The notes under the pieces: model-generated
Seen by the model: the letters and a program-made list of their open reading frames with translations, nothing else
What the model was told of the DNA's origin: nothing
The model's database searches: none
Made by a program: the position numbers and the translations under genes
In this document: positions 22,256 through 33,940 of the stretch, one piece after another
Position numbering within the stretch: position 1 is the first letter of the stretch
How the letters are laid out: each line of letters begins with the position of its first letter
Assembly: GCA_009602725.1 (NCBI GenBank)
Contig: WELB01000003.1
Location: forward strand, 403,832-467,831
Direction: 5' to 3'
Length of the DNA stretch: 64,000 nt
DNA from: Spirogloea muscicola
Taxonomy: Eukaryota > Streptophyta > Zygnematophyceae > Spirogloeales > Spirogloeaceae

Positions 22256-22341
22256 ATTGCAGGGGTTTAGGGCTGTTGTGGCGGCCCCACACCCTAAACC
22301 CCTAAACGCTAAACCCTTAAACCCTAAACCCTAAACCCTAA
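22256..22341. repeat. Interstitial telomere-like repeat (CCCTAAA)n
   Basis: About seven units of CCCTAAA or one-base variants lie at 22292-22341. A short unit in the opposite sense (GGGGTTTAGGG, 22262-22272) precedes them, so the two face each other across about 20 bases. The related fossil at 16200-16260 has no such sequence at the matching point. TTTAGGG is the plant and Chlorella telomere unit. Confidence 0.85.
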
Positions 22342-22548
22342 CCTGTCTTGCACAAGCTTCAAGGGTTCAGACCGCAGACGTGCAGCCTACTCGTGGAGCT
22401 ACTCGGCAGTCCACCGCCAACCTCTCTGAGCTGTATGTGCGTATTCGCGATGGGTATGGCACAAACTGAATGGTTCGCAAGTGAAACCAATACACACACG
22501 CACACTAGTAAATGACCAAGGCTCTTGGTAGCGAGGTGACGCCATTGT

Positions 22549-23081
22549 TGTAAGGAACCTCGCCCTACACACGCATTTAGGGTGAGCAGTCCTTGAGTTC
22601 GGCTGTAGGGGGTTTGGGGCCAACCCACTACACAGGCAAAGCACTAGCGCATAGGCGCAGCGGAGACAGGCCCCGTGGCGCCGCCGTCCGGCGGCAACTT
22701 CACCTCCTGGGCGCTGGCCGGCGCAGCAGGCCCCGCAGCAAGGTGCGGCGGCGGCTGCGGCGGCGAGCAGCGGCCAGGCTGCTCCTGGGCTTCACCGGCT
22801 CGAACTCCCTTGAGCCTCAGCCCCAAGGCTCTTCGTGCTTCCCCGTGCCACCCCCCCCCCAGGGGTGTGAGCCCCAAGGCCTGCCCTCGCGGCGGGCCCA
22901 AGGTCCTCCCTTGAACGGGCGGATCCTAGCGAGGGGTATTTCTGGACGGGCGGGGCCCGCCTCTGGGCGGGCCACTTGCCCGGCAAGCCAGCCCGCACCT
23001 GGCGGGCCCACTTGTCCCAAATAGCCTGTCATGTAATGCCAACAGAGCCATGTGGCTTAACCAAACGGCTGGTTCATTACA
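22549..23081 (-). mobile_element. Solo LTR, family alpha, inside delta integrase
   Basis: TGTAAGGAACCTCGCCC to GGTTCATTACA, 533 bp, with a perfect 5-bp target duplication ATTGT (22544-22548 and 23082-23086). Confidence 0.92.
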
Positions 23082-23576
23082 ATTGTAGTCCCTGACAGCA
23101 ATGCCTTGCGCAGCAGTATCTTGCACGAATTGCATGAGCCTCCGTATAGTGGTCATTTGGGAAAAATGACGAAAGCTGTCCAGCTTCTCTTTGGTGGCCG
23201 GACTTGAAAGTCCAAAAAAAGTCTTTTGTGAAGACTTGTGCCACCTGCCAGCGCAGTAAGGCACGCTCTCATAAGCCTGCCGGGTCGCCCCAACCGTTGG
23301 AGATTCCTCTAAGGAACTGGTCTGATTTAAGTGTGGAAAATTCTCACCCAGTTGCCAATGACGCGGAACGGCCATGATGCCATTGTAGTACTTGTGGATC
23401 GTCTGAGTAAAATGGCGCATCTAGTGCCTACGACCGCAGAGGTGTCAGCCAAGGAATTTGCTGGTATATTCCTGGACCGAGTATGGAGGCTGCACGGAGT
23501 CCCCGAGAGGATCGTGTCTGACCGCGAACCCCGCTTTACGGGGCACTTCTGAAAAGAAGTGTGCAGGCTGATTGGC

Positions 23577-23868
23577 ATCTAATTACCTAGCAAGGGATTA
23601 GTGGATCCTTGAAATGTCAAGAAGACTCACAAGGTTTTAATTGTAAAGAATGTATGAGAACTGGAGGTCAAAATACTGCATAAAAAGAATCATCTCTTCA
23701 AATTTTTTCTATGAATAGCACATAGCAATGCAGCACCAAGTACTCCAGCAACTAAAGAATTGTATCGATTTTTAGCTTGCACAAAGCCATTGGTCAACTG
23801 ACATTGCGCACCATCATTTAACTGGTCTTTCAGCAGAAGAAAGAAGAACATCAAAAGCATACGAACAT
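23577..23868. other. AT-rich island inside the delta Pol fossil
   Basis: About 290 bases rich in A and T (runs such as AATTTTTTCTATG) lie between integrase-like text on the left and the post-integrase part on the right, in an otherwise GC-rich element. No frame is long and I cannot assign it. Confidence 0.5.
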
Positions 23869-24535
23869 GTGCCGGCCGCAGTGACTTCTACCGGCAACCT
23901 CCTGAAAGCTCAGCGGAGGGCTAGTCTATGCTTGGAGATTGCCCAGCAACGGCAAAAGCAGTATGCTGATCGACGTCGTCGAGATATGTCCTTCGACGTG
24001 GGTGCTCAAGTGCTACTAAGCACAAAGCATCTCTCCATGCGGGCTGTCAGTACGCCTAGATTGCTACCAAAGTGGGTTGGGCCTTTTCGTGTAGTGCGCC
24101 TGGTCGGCAAAGTTGCGTATGAGCTTGCTACCCCGGTATGATGGAAAATACACAGTGTATTTCATGTGTCCCAGCTCATTTCATTCCATACGGATGGTCG
24201 TGTCCAACCAGCCCCCCCCCTTCCCTTGTCGGTGAGGACAAGAAAGAGTTTGGGGTGGAGGAGATCTTGTCTCACCGCGACAAACTCCGTGGGCGACGTA
24301 AGTCCCGAGAGTATCTTGTAAAGTGGAAAGGCTATGGACCTAAACACTATACGTGAAAACCTTCAGCCATCTTGCCCATTGCCCGTTTGTTCTCCGTAAG
24401 TATCATGCAGAGAAGAAACTCCCTCCATTGCGTTGTACCCTTACAGGCACCCGTCGAAAGTAATCTAAGGGTTCTCCTTACTGTGTCCTTGTGCCCGAGG
24501 ACGTGAACATCTAAGTGGGGAGGAATGTAACGTCC

Positions 24536-25350
24536 CCACCCTTTACGTGCCGTTTAAGCTTGGGTTAAACGCTGACGCGTAGTAATGGCATGCAACCCCA
24601 GTATCGTGGGCGTGCGACACGTGGGCGACGCGCAACAGTGACGCGCGGCGCGCCGCCGCTCGCCGGAGCTGCCGCCGCACGGCCGCCAGGCCGTCGGCGG
24701 CATGGCTGCTTTGCCACCGGAGCGGCCGCCGTATCACCCCCATATCGCCACCGCACCACTGGTGCGGCCGGCGCATGGCCGCCGCACCGCCGGCTACATG
24801 CTGGTGCCGCCGGACTCGTAGTGACGTGCTTGTGACGCGTGTGGCGCTGGGACGCGCCTGGCGGCGCCAACGCCCTCACGATCGTATCCCCCTTGTTGGG
24901 CCCGCCTTCTCGAAGGTGGGCCTCGAGGCGAGCCTCCCAGAGACCCCTGGGGAGGGTGGCACATGAAGCACCATAAGTAGGGTTGAGACCAGCCTCAGGG
25001 CACCCGGTCCAAGTCAGCGAGGCCCACGAGAGAGAGAGGCGCGCAACCCAGCTGCCGCCTGCTGCCGCAGCTCGTCCACGCAGGCCTGCTGCTGCCTGCT
25101 GCTGCAGCCCGACGCCGCAACCCGTCGCTGCGGATCTTCATCTGCTCTCCTGTAAGTAGAGCTGCTCCCTTCGGGGACACTTGCTGGCCCGTACCGAGAG
25201 GTGAGTCGCCGCCTGCCGGCGGCGCCTCAGGGCAAGGAATTCCGCTGCGTGTAGACGTCGTGCTTCACCGTGCCGGGGAATTTCGTCTCTAAACCCCACC
25301 GACCGAACGTCCTAAGCCCTAACTGTGTGTATAGGGATCAGAACGTCACA
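24536..25350 (+). repeat. 3' LTR of the delta element
   Basis: Aligns with 17094-17977 over its whole length, with clear substitutions and length differences, so this element is older than the alpha element. Confidence 0.85.
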
Positions 25351-26090
25351 AATTCACCAAGAATACACCCTTTTTCCTTAAGCAAGGTCAGCATCTCCAA
25401 ACACCTTTGCAGGTGGGGAGGCCGGAACATGTGGCGGCCGCAGTAACCATTACCGGTAACCTCCTGAAAGCTCAGTGGAGGGCTCGGCAACGCTTGGAGA
25501 TAGCCCAGCAATGGCAAAACGAGCATGTGATCGACGACGTCACGATATATCGTCTGACGTGGGTGCTCAAGTGCTATTAAGCAGAAAGCATCTCTCCATG
25601 CGGGCTGTAGGTACGCTTAAGTAGCTATCAAATTTGATTGGAACCTTTTGTGCAATGCACCTGGTCGGCAACGTCGCGTATGAGTCGGATACTCCGTTAC
25701 AATGGAAAATCGAGTATACCCAGATGTGTCCCAGCTCGAGCCATTCCATACGGATGGTCGTGTCCAAGCACCCCGCTCCCCACGTTGTTGACAATGGGAA
25801 GAGTATGAGGTGGAGGAGATCTTGTCTCACCCCAACAATCTGCGTGGGCGACGTAAATTCTGAGAGTATCTTGCCAAGTGGCCTGGCTATAAGCCTGAGC
25901 ACAACACGTGAGAACCCTCGGCCAATTTTGCCAATTGTCCGTCCGTTCTCCGAAAGTATCTCGCAAAGGGCACATCACACCTTTGTGTCGTAGTCCTGGA
26001 CGCACCCGTCGAAATTGATTTCTTCGGGTTGTCTCCTCTGATGCATGTCCTTTGTTCCCGAGGACGTGAATATCTAAGTGGGGAGGAATT
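25351..26090 (+). mobile_element. Ty3/Gypsy fossil resumed: integrase end, GPF module, chromodomain, purine tract
   Basis: Continues 15923-17093 after the delta insertion: [15 protein letters not shown]-like text (about 25385-25440), GPF module (about 25640-25690), decayed chromodomain (about 25800-25930) and purine tract AAGTGGGGAGGAATT (26076-26090). A beta-type 3' LTR follows at once. Confidence 0.78.
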
Positions 26091-26350
26091 TGACGCCCCC
26101 CCCGTTTGGGAATATCAGACGGTGTTGGTAAGCGGCTTCACGCGCGGCTTCACGCGCGTTACGCGCTAGTCACGCGAGTCACGCGCCAGTCAAGCGCGTC
26201 ACGCGTCAGTCCCCTGGCCTCGTATACCATTTGTCAGGCTCGCGCCACAGGCAGCCCGCACCACGTGCGGCACGCGCCAGTCGTATGTGCATTGTACGGG
26301 TCCGCCCCTCCGGAGAGCGGACCTTGGCGCTACCCTCGTCACACCCTCGG
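26091..26350 (+). repeat. Beta LTR, left part (3' LTR of the fossil)
   Basis: TGACGCCCCCCCCGTTTGG follows the purine tract directly. The sequence matches beta LTRs through TCGTCACACCCTC and then meets a gamma-type LTR at 26351. Confidence 0.72.
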
Positions 26351-27190
26351 TGTAACGTCCCTATTCCTAATCACACACTTAGGGTCAGAACGTCCTGTTT
26401 GGTTTTCGGACATAGGGTGTTTTGGAGACAATCCCCTCACAGAGTGGAACGCCAGCGCACACTGTGCACACATTCGCGCACATATCGCAGCGGAAGTCTT
26501 ACCTTGAGGCACCGCCGGAAGGCGGCGACTCGACCGAGGGTCAGCGGCTGTGCCCGCAAGGGGCGCAGTCAATGGTACTTACAGAGAGCCGGCAAGGCCA
26601 GCAGCAACGAGCTTCGGCGACGGGCTGGGCAGCAGGCGCCAGCAGCAGAGCTGTGGCGGCGGCTGCGGCAGTAGGCAGCAGCAGCAGAGCTGTGGCGGCG
26701 GCTACGGCAGCAGGCAGCAGCGGGGCTTTGCCTCTCTTGGCGTCACGGTCCCAACTGAGCAGTCTGGCCTCGGCCTAGAGTACATAAGCGTTACATCTGC
26801 CACCCCTCCCCCGAGGGTGTGACGAGGGTCGCCCCCAAGGTCCTTCTCTGGAGGGACGGGCCTGACCAACGGGGACACGATGCGACGACCTTTGGGCGGT
26901 ACCAGGAGACACGAAGCGGCGCCCATTGGGCGGCATCAAGGAGGCGCGACGCAGCGCCTTGGGCGGCGCGATGCGGCGCCTCTGGCGGCTCCAAGGAGGC
27001 GCGAAGCAGCGCCTCCTGGACGGAGCGCGGGACGGAGCACCGTACGGAACCCGGGGCCTCGGACCGTACTAAGCTACATACAGTGGAGCAAAGCTACCGG
27101 TGCCGCTCGGGACTTCCAGACGGTAGACACGATACGACATGTAAGATTACCAGCACCGTTGGCACTCTCAAATGGAGGGAACGTTGATCA
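26351..27190 (-). mobile_element. Gamma-type LTR between two different LTR families
   Basis: On the minus strand it starts TGATCAACGTTCCC (near 27190) and ends GGGACGTTACA (26351). No clean target duplication is present (CTCGG against CGGTG). The left flank is beta LTR and the right flank is alpha LTR, so this may mark recombination between elements rather than a simple insertion. Confidence 0.65.
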
Positions 27191-30100
27191 CGGTGGCACG
27201 GGGGAAAGCACTACGAGCCTTGGGCTAAGATCCGACACGAGTTCGAGACGGGTGAAGCTCAGGAGCAGCCTTGCCGCTGCTTGCCGCAGCAGCCGCCGCG
27301 GCAGCCTGCTGCGGGGCTTGCTGCGGGGAGTCCGTGGCTGCACCCCTTGAGGAACAGCCTCCGGCTCGCGCCCAGGAGGTGTAGTCGCCGTCGGATGGCG
27401 GCGGCACAAAGCCTGTCTTCCGCTGCGCCTATGTGCGAGTGCGTTGCCGTGTAGTGGGTTGGTCCCTAAAACCCCTACAGCCGAACTTGAAAAGGACGAC
27501 TCGCTCTAACTGCGTCTGTAGGGCGAGGTTCTCTACATTAGTAGTAGAGGCGGTCTTGCATCCATCGGGCTTGTAAATTATTGTACTCGCCGCTGATGAT
27601 GCAAGGATAGTCCTGATGTGCTGGCTTGACCTTTTCTGTAGATAATAAAGTGCCTTGCCAGACATTGGTCCGCGCGGCTGCTCAGCGGAAGCGCCGGGTG
27701 CTGAATCATCTTTGCGCATTGAGCAGCATCGACCAACGCCATCGACTGCCTGCTCCTTTGAGGACCACCTGCTGCATTCGCCGACTTGAGGTGTGGCTTG
27801 AGCCTGCAGCCTTGTGTGGTAAAGGTGAGTCGTATGGCGTGTGCATCGGTCTTGGTCATATCTGCGCTTGTCTGCCTGCCTGCTGATTGGAGATGTGGAG
27901 TTGCGCGCTGCCTTGCTGGCTCGCTTGCTGGTTCACCGGTCTTGCGATGCTCTGTACTGCAGTATGGGGTGTGTGATATGCTGACTGCCGGAGCCTGAAT
28001 TGATCACTCAGTGTTCTTCAGACAGCATGGAGTCGCACACTTCGAGTGCGCAGCAGAGCCTTCTCGGGATGTAGAGCGGTCGGCTGCTGAGGCAGCGGCT
28101 GCTGCAGGCCCAGCTGCTGAGGCAGTGGTTGCTGCGGGGCACGCCTAAGAGGGGCACGCCCAAGAGGGGCACGCCCAGCTGGGAGCCGCGGGCCAGAGGG
28201 CTTGTCGGCTGGGGAGGTGCAACGCATGGCCCTCCTCACGCAGGACCTGGCGGCAGTCCAGCCTGCGATGTACCCAGCTCACTACCGCCTCCTTGCGAAG
28301 ATCTGCGGGGAGCATCGCCATACTCGTCCGGCAGCGAGCCGGAGAGCGGCATGTGTAAGAGGTGGATGCCTCGGTGCACTTGATGCGCAAGAGCAGTGGC
28401 AACACTGAGCATGGACTTGCCAGGGCCCATTTGCACCCAGTCAATTCTCCGGTCAGGATGACCGGGGAGGATTGCAGTCATGGCTCGACGAGATGGTCGA
28501 ATGGTTCGTGTGTCCCGAACACGGACGCGGGGGCACGCGTGCGCTTCTCTGCGACCTACCTCTCAGGGGAACCACGTGAGTGGTGGAATACCCTGAAGCA
28601 GGGCTCGACGCCCGACGAGTACAACGGCTGGAATTCCTTTTCCAGCTCACTCATATCGGCTTATGGCGATCCACATGCGGAGCTTCGCGCCCGCGACGAG
28701 TTGGACGACCTCCGCATGGGCGAGAGAAGCGCAGACTTCGAGCCCTATGTGCGGCACTTCAGGCTGCTGCTGTCGAAGCTACGCAGCGAGCCAGTGAAGG
28801 CGATTGATCAGTGCTAGCGCCTCAAGGCTGGGCTGCCCACTCGCATGCGAACTTGGGTCCGGTGGATTCTGCGATGTCGCAAGCTTTCACGGATTTCTCC
28901 AAGATGGTGGAGCACGCCCCTGCTGGCGGCAGGCGGATCTGCAGAGTCAGCGCGAAGCAAGAAGCGGTTCAACCCAAGGCAGGGCTCGAACGCTCGTCCT
29001 CAGGGCGGCTTCCCCAAGCCGCGAGTGGAAGGTGCTGGCTGTTTCCGCTGCGGCGAAAACTGTCATCAGGTCAGGGACAACCAGGGGGCAGGTCCATCTT
29101 CCTCGAGGCCACGTCCACAGCGCCCGATGGGCCGGGACAAGGGCAACTCCAAGGGTAAGCGTGAGTGCCTGACCCTTGCCTCGGAGAGCAATTCATTTAG
29201 CCAGATGCACTTGCGCTGTTTGATCTTGCTGGCATAGCTTTAAACTGCCCGCCATCCAAAGTACCGGTTGTGCGCTCTATTTCTGCTTTGTTGCAAGGGC
29301 TGGATGCCGGAGGGCCTCTATTTGTGTGGGTTGCCCACAATGACTTGCAAGTGGCTGCAAATGTCTATTTGAGCTGGCCTGCGTGCCGTCGGCCTGACGA
29401 CATTCTGTTTTTTTTGGTTCCTTGCAGGCGCAGCGTGATGCATCAGGCTCCGCTGGGGATGTCGCTGTTGTGCTCGCATGAGGGGGACACAAGCTCCTTA
29501 GGCATAGCATTGATGACGCTCAGACTAGGCCTTACCCGGCAGATGTCAGGGGTTATGTCGCCATCACTGCAATTATTGGCAGCCGTGTACGTAAGGTACA
29601 CACTATCTAATTGAGGGGCTGGTTGCTGATGCACCGGTCAAGATCCTCATGGACTCAGGGGCCTCAGTGTCCATCGTCAATAAGAATCTGGTGTTTTCCA
29701 CTGGCTTGAAATTTGCGAGCAGATGGTTTGCCTAGAGTGACATTGGCCGATGGCCACCACACCGATGTGCTGGGTCTATACAAGGTTCCCACTCGCATAC
29801 AGCAATACAAAGCCGAGGTGCCTTGTTACGCCATTGCATTGACTGCTGCACTTGATGTGATATTGGATGATGACTGGCTTCGTGCAACATCTGCATGCCT
29901 TGATTTTGAGCGCCAAACTTGCGCTGTACAACGTGGCGCACGGCGCCTTGATCTTTGCAACGAGCTTCCCTGTGGACCGCCGCTGGCGGCAGGGGCCTCC
30001 ATTCTGCTGTCCGCCATGCAGATCAAGCGATTAATTCACAAAAACACTGTGCATATGGCATATCTTGTGATTGTGGCGTCAAGTGACGAGTCTAAGCCTG

Positions 30101-31043
30101 ACTTGTGTGTGGATGCTGCGGATCCGCATAGTGGGGTTCTTGGTAAGTTGCTGGAAGACTTTGCGGATGTGTTTCCCAACTCTCTTCCGGACGGCCTCCA
30201 CTTCATTGAGGTATGCCTCATACCCTTCCATTGGAGCCAGGCGCCAACCCGCCTTACAGTCCCATGTACCGGCTGAGCCCTCTCGAAATTCGAGAAATGT
30301 AATCCCAGGTTGAGGATCTGCTGGGCAAGTGTAGATTGAGCCATCTTAGTCGCTGTACGGAGCACCTATCCTCTTTTGTCCATTAGAAGGATGGCACTCT
30401 ACGGATATGCGTTGACAATCGGGCTTTGTTTAAGCTTACTATCAAGCAGCGATACCCATTGCCTGGATAGATAACCTGTTCAATTGGCTTGCAGGGGCTA
30501 CTTTGTTAAGGTCCCTGGACCTGGCAAGTGGGTGTCACCAATTTCGAGTCACGCCTGCGGATGTTCTAAAGTCGGCGTATGCCGCTTGGACACTTTCAGT
30601 TCAAGGTGCTGAGCTTTGGTCTGACCAATGCATCGGCTACGTGCCAGGCTGTAATGACGAGGGTCTTTGGCCCCCTGCTCTATGGTTTTGTGCTGGTTTA
30701 CTTGGACGGCATACTGGTGTTCAGCAAAACGCCGTAGGATCAGGTCAGGCACCTGCGCCGAGTGCTGTAGTTGCTGCGTGGGAATCAAAATCATGCCAGA
30801 GGTCCAAGTGCGCAATATACCAGCCAGAGCTGACATATTTTGGGCATGTCGTGGGCAAAGACGGCATACGTGTCGACCCCAAGAAGACTTCGGTCGTACG
30901 GGATTGGCCTGTGCCACGGAATGTTCCTCAATTGCGCTCCTTTCTGGAATTCGCAATATACTTCCGTAAATTCCTACAAGGCTATGGGAACTTGGCACTT
31001 CCTCTTACGAAGCTGACTCGTAAGGACGTACCATGGGAGTGGT
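27191..31043 (+). mobile_element. Ty3/Gypsy fossil, family alpha: LTR part, gag, protease, RT
   Basis: Alpha LTR end (27191-27537, ending TTCTCTACA), degenerate tRNA-Met site, gag (about 28240-29237, with DAGARVRFSATYLSGEPREWW, YGDPHAELRARDEL and a CFRCGENCHQVRD knuckle), protease (about 29630-29960, LMDSGASVS), and start of Pol with RT (about 30240-31040, [18 protein letters not shown]). It stops at a gamma-type LTR. Broken, with several breaks. It is colinear with the minus-strand copy at 7063-10804. Confidence 0.85.
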
Positions 31044-31693
31044 TGCAACGTCCCTGCCCCTAATCACACAGTTAGGGTCAGAACGTCCTCTTTGAGTTTC
31101 GGATATAGGGTGTTTTAAAGACAAACCCCTTACAGAGTGGAACGCCAGCGCAGACAGCGGACTTGTACGCGCACATAGCGCAGCGGATGTCTTACCCTGA
31201 GGCGCCGCCGGAAGGCGGCGACTCGACCGAGGGTCAGCAGCTGTCCCCGTAAGCCATGGTACTTACAGAGAGCCGGCGAGGCCCACAGCGACTGCGGCGA
31301 CGGGCTTGGCAGCAGCGGCAGCAGCAGAGCTGTGGCGGCGGCTGCGGCATCAGGAGCCGCAGGGCTGTTCCCCTTTTGGGCGTCACATGTCCGACTCCGG
31401 AGTGTGGCCTCGGCCTACTACTGATATGCGTTCCATCTGCCACCCCTCCACCAAGGGTGTGAAGGGCCGCCCCCAAGGTCCTCCCCCGCAGGCGCGGGCC
31501 TGACCAATGGGGACACGAAGCGATGCCCTTTGGGCGGTACGAGAGACAGGAAGCGGCGCCCGTTGGAAAGCACCAAGGAGACGCGACTCGGCGCCTTGGG
31601 CGGCGCGACGCGGCGCCTCGGGCGGCTCCAAGGAGGCACGAAGCGGCGCCTCCTTGCGGCGCCTCAAGGTAAGACTTCCGCTGCGATGGGGCA
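31044..31693 (-). mobile_element. Gamma-type LTR, incomplete
   Basis: Reads GCAACGTCCCTGCCCCTAAT at 31045 and matches 26351 onward, including the shared motif near 31178-31215. Its sense start is missing: at 31693 it meets minus-strand integrase sequence. Confidence 0.68.
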
Positions 31694-33940
31694 CCTTCGT
31701 CGAAGGACACATTCTTGCATCGTAGATCAGCATACTGCTTTTGCCGATTGAGCAATTGTCAAGAATTGCTTAGCCCTCCGCTGAGCCTCCAGGAGGTCAC
31801 CGGTAAAGCTTACTGCGGCCGGAACGCGCTCTGGCCTCCCCACCTGCAAAGGTGATCGGGGATGCCGACATTCAGGATGGAGGGTGTGTTTCTGGTAGTC
31901 ATGAAAGGCGTTGTTCACAGTATACTCACTGAAGCAAGGTACTCGTCCCACCCAGCTCGACTGACCCAGCTTTACACAATGCCATAGCATGTCTGCCATT
32001 AGCCGCTTCAACCTCACAGTCTGACCGTCTGGTTGTAGGTGGAAAGCTGTGGACATGGATTGCTTGTGCCAGCATGCCTGCACACTTCTTTCCAAAAGTG
32101 ACCCGTGGAGCGAGGATCGCGGTCAGACGATACGCTCGGGTACTCCGTGCAGTTTCCATACTCGGTCCACGGACATGCCAGCAACTTGGCAGGCTGTGCT
32201 CGCCGTAATTCGCTGGCAGGTGGCGCAAGTCCTCACAAAGACTCTACTTGGACTTACAAGCCCGGCCACCATAAGAGAAGCTTGATAGCTTTCCTTGCCT
32301 TCCAATACCCAAGTGACCACTGCACTGAGGCTCATGCGTCTCTTGCATGATATTAGTGCGCAAGGCATTGCAGTTGGTGACCACAATGGCGTCACCTCGC
32401 CACCAGAAGCCTTGGCCACATACAACTGTGCGTCGTTTGGTTGCTCGTGCAGACCAAGGGTATGTGCCATACCCATCACGAGTACGCACATACAGCTCAG
32501 AGAGGTCGATGGTGCACTGCCAAGCGGCCGCACGGGCAGGCGGCACGTCTGCCGTCTGAGCCCTTGTGGCACACAAGACAGGCGTCACAGCAGCCCCTAC
32601 AATGTTACGGCCGCCGGGTCCACAGCATTGATACTTCCAGAGTGGTACGCCCACTGGATTGGAATGCTAGCGTATCACTAGCTCACCGAGCTTGACGCCT
32701 GCTCGATTGCTGCTGTGTGCGAATGAGAAGGTCAACTGGCGATGGCTCGTTACAATCGTACATTCAGCACCCTCGAGATAGCATCGCCACACATGGAGGG
32801 CGTGCACAACAGCAAGGAGCTCTTGCTCACCCCGTAGTTGAGATGCGCCCGGCAGGACGGAGCAGGCGAGTCTGAAATGCTACGGGGTGACCCTCCTGCA
32901 AGAGAACGGCAGATGCCGATCAAAGAGGCGTCACAACACGTATGAGTACAGCGCCTTCTCGAGGCAAGGCCCAAAACAGGTGGGGATACTAGAACCCGTT
33001 TTGACTTTCCTCAAATGCCCGTTGGCATTTGGACGTCCAACGCAGAGTACGAGTGAGCTTCGTAAGAGGAGATGTCGTACTTCCTTGTCCTGCAGGAATC
33101 CTGACAGGAACGGGTATACAGTGCGAGTCCTCAAAAGGAACGCAACTGCGGCACATTCCGTGGCACTTAGCCCGTCCTTTACTTCAGTCTCTGCAGACAG
33201 ATGCAGCATGACTTGACAACTGCTTCGGGGGATGACGCGAACCCCGTCTTTGCCTACAGCATGTCCAAATACTGGTCACGCACACATGGCATACGAGTGA
33301 TTTTCACGTCGCAAAGGCAGCACTAGCTGCAGGTGCAAAACGTGATCCTTGGGTGTAATACAAAGACCGGTAGGTCATCCAAGTATACCAGCACAGAATC
33401 ATACGATGGGAGCCAAAGACTCTCACTGTCACAGCCTAACACGGGGCTGGAAGTGTCCGAGCGGCCCACAACAAGCCAACATCGGAAATTTCCCAGGCGT
33501 GACACAAAGTCCTCCCACAAAGTGAGGGAGCAATGCTCACTTGCTCCTCGGAGACGATCACACAGATCATCACTGCCAGGCAAAGGGCACCGCTTCTTGA
33601 CAATGAGCTTGGTTAGAGTTGATGTTGGATGCACATTCGATGACTACCACACGGTTCACAAGGAAGCGGACAGGTGCACTAAAGTGCGACTGAGGGAGCT
33701 CCCTATGCCCGTATTCAAGCAAGTCCGCCGCTTGGGATTGCATCTCTCAACACTCAAGAGAACTCAGTCGGTACAAAGGGCAGTACGGCGGCAGAGCGCC
33801 GGACGGCATTGAGCCGCTTCGGATGAGGAGGCACCCGTCAAGAGGAGTTCGGAAAGTACATCCAACACTTTGGTGACTGATTGTCAAGAGCACCACCAAG
33901 TGAGGCAACCACACGTACTATAGAGTCAGGGGGAGACTTA
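31694..33940 (-). mobile_element. Ty3/Gypsy fossil: RT, RNase H, integrase on the minus strand
   Basis: From right to left: RT text (LTKLIVKKRCPLPGSDDL, about 33560-33620; VLVYLDDLPVF, about 33360-33400), RNase H (about 32700-32960), integrase zinc region (CATCQR, about 32220) and core (DGQTVRLKR, about 32020). Broken, with many breaks; both ends are cut. Confidence 0.8.

Larger units (their letters stand above)
17094..25350 (+). mobile_element. Ty3/Gypsy chromovirus, family delta, with both LTRs and nested solo LTRs
   Basis: LTRs 17094-17977 and 24536-25350 (TGTAACGTCCCCAC ... ACGTCACA), tRNA-Met primer site at 17978-17990, purine tract AAGTGGGGAGGAA at 24523-24535. The target duplication is AGTTC (17089-17093) against AATTC (25351-25355). 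The host fossil reads through across it. Internal parts: Pol from about 21150 (RT), RNase H about 21960-22140, integrase about 22360-23560, GPF module and chromodomain about 23870-24360. Later arrivals inside it: a beta solo LTR (18656-19392), an alpha solo LTR (22549-23081) and a telomere-like repeat (22292-22341). Broken, with many breaks; clearly older than the alpha element. Confidence 0.87.
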
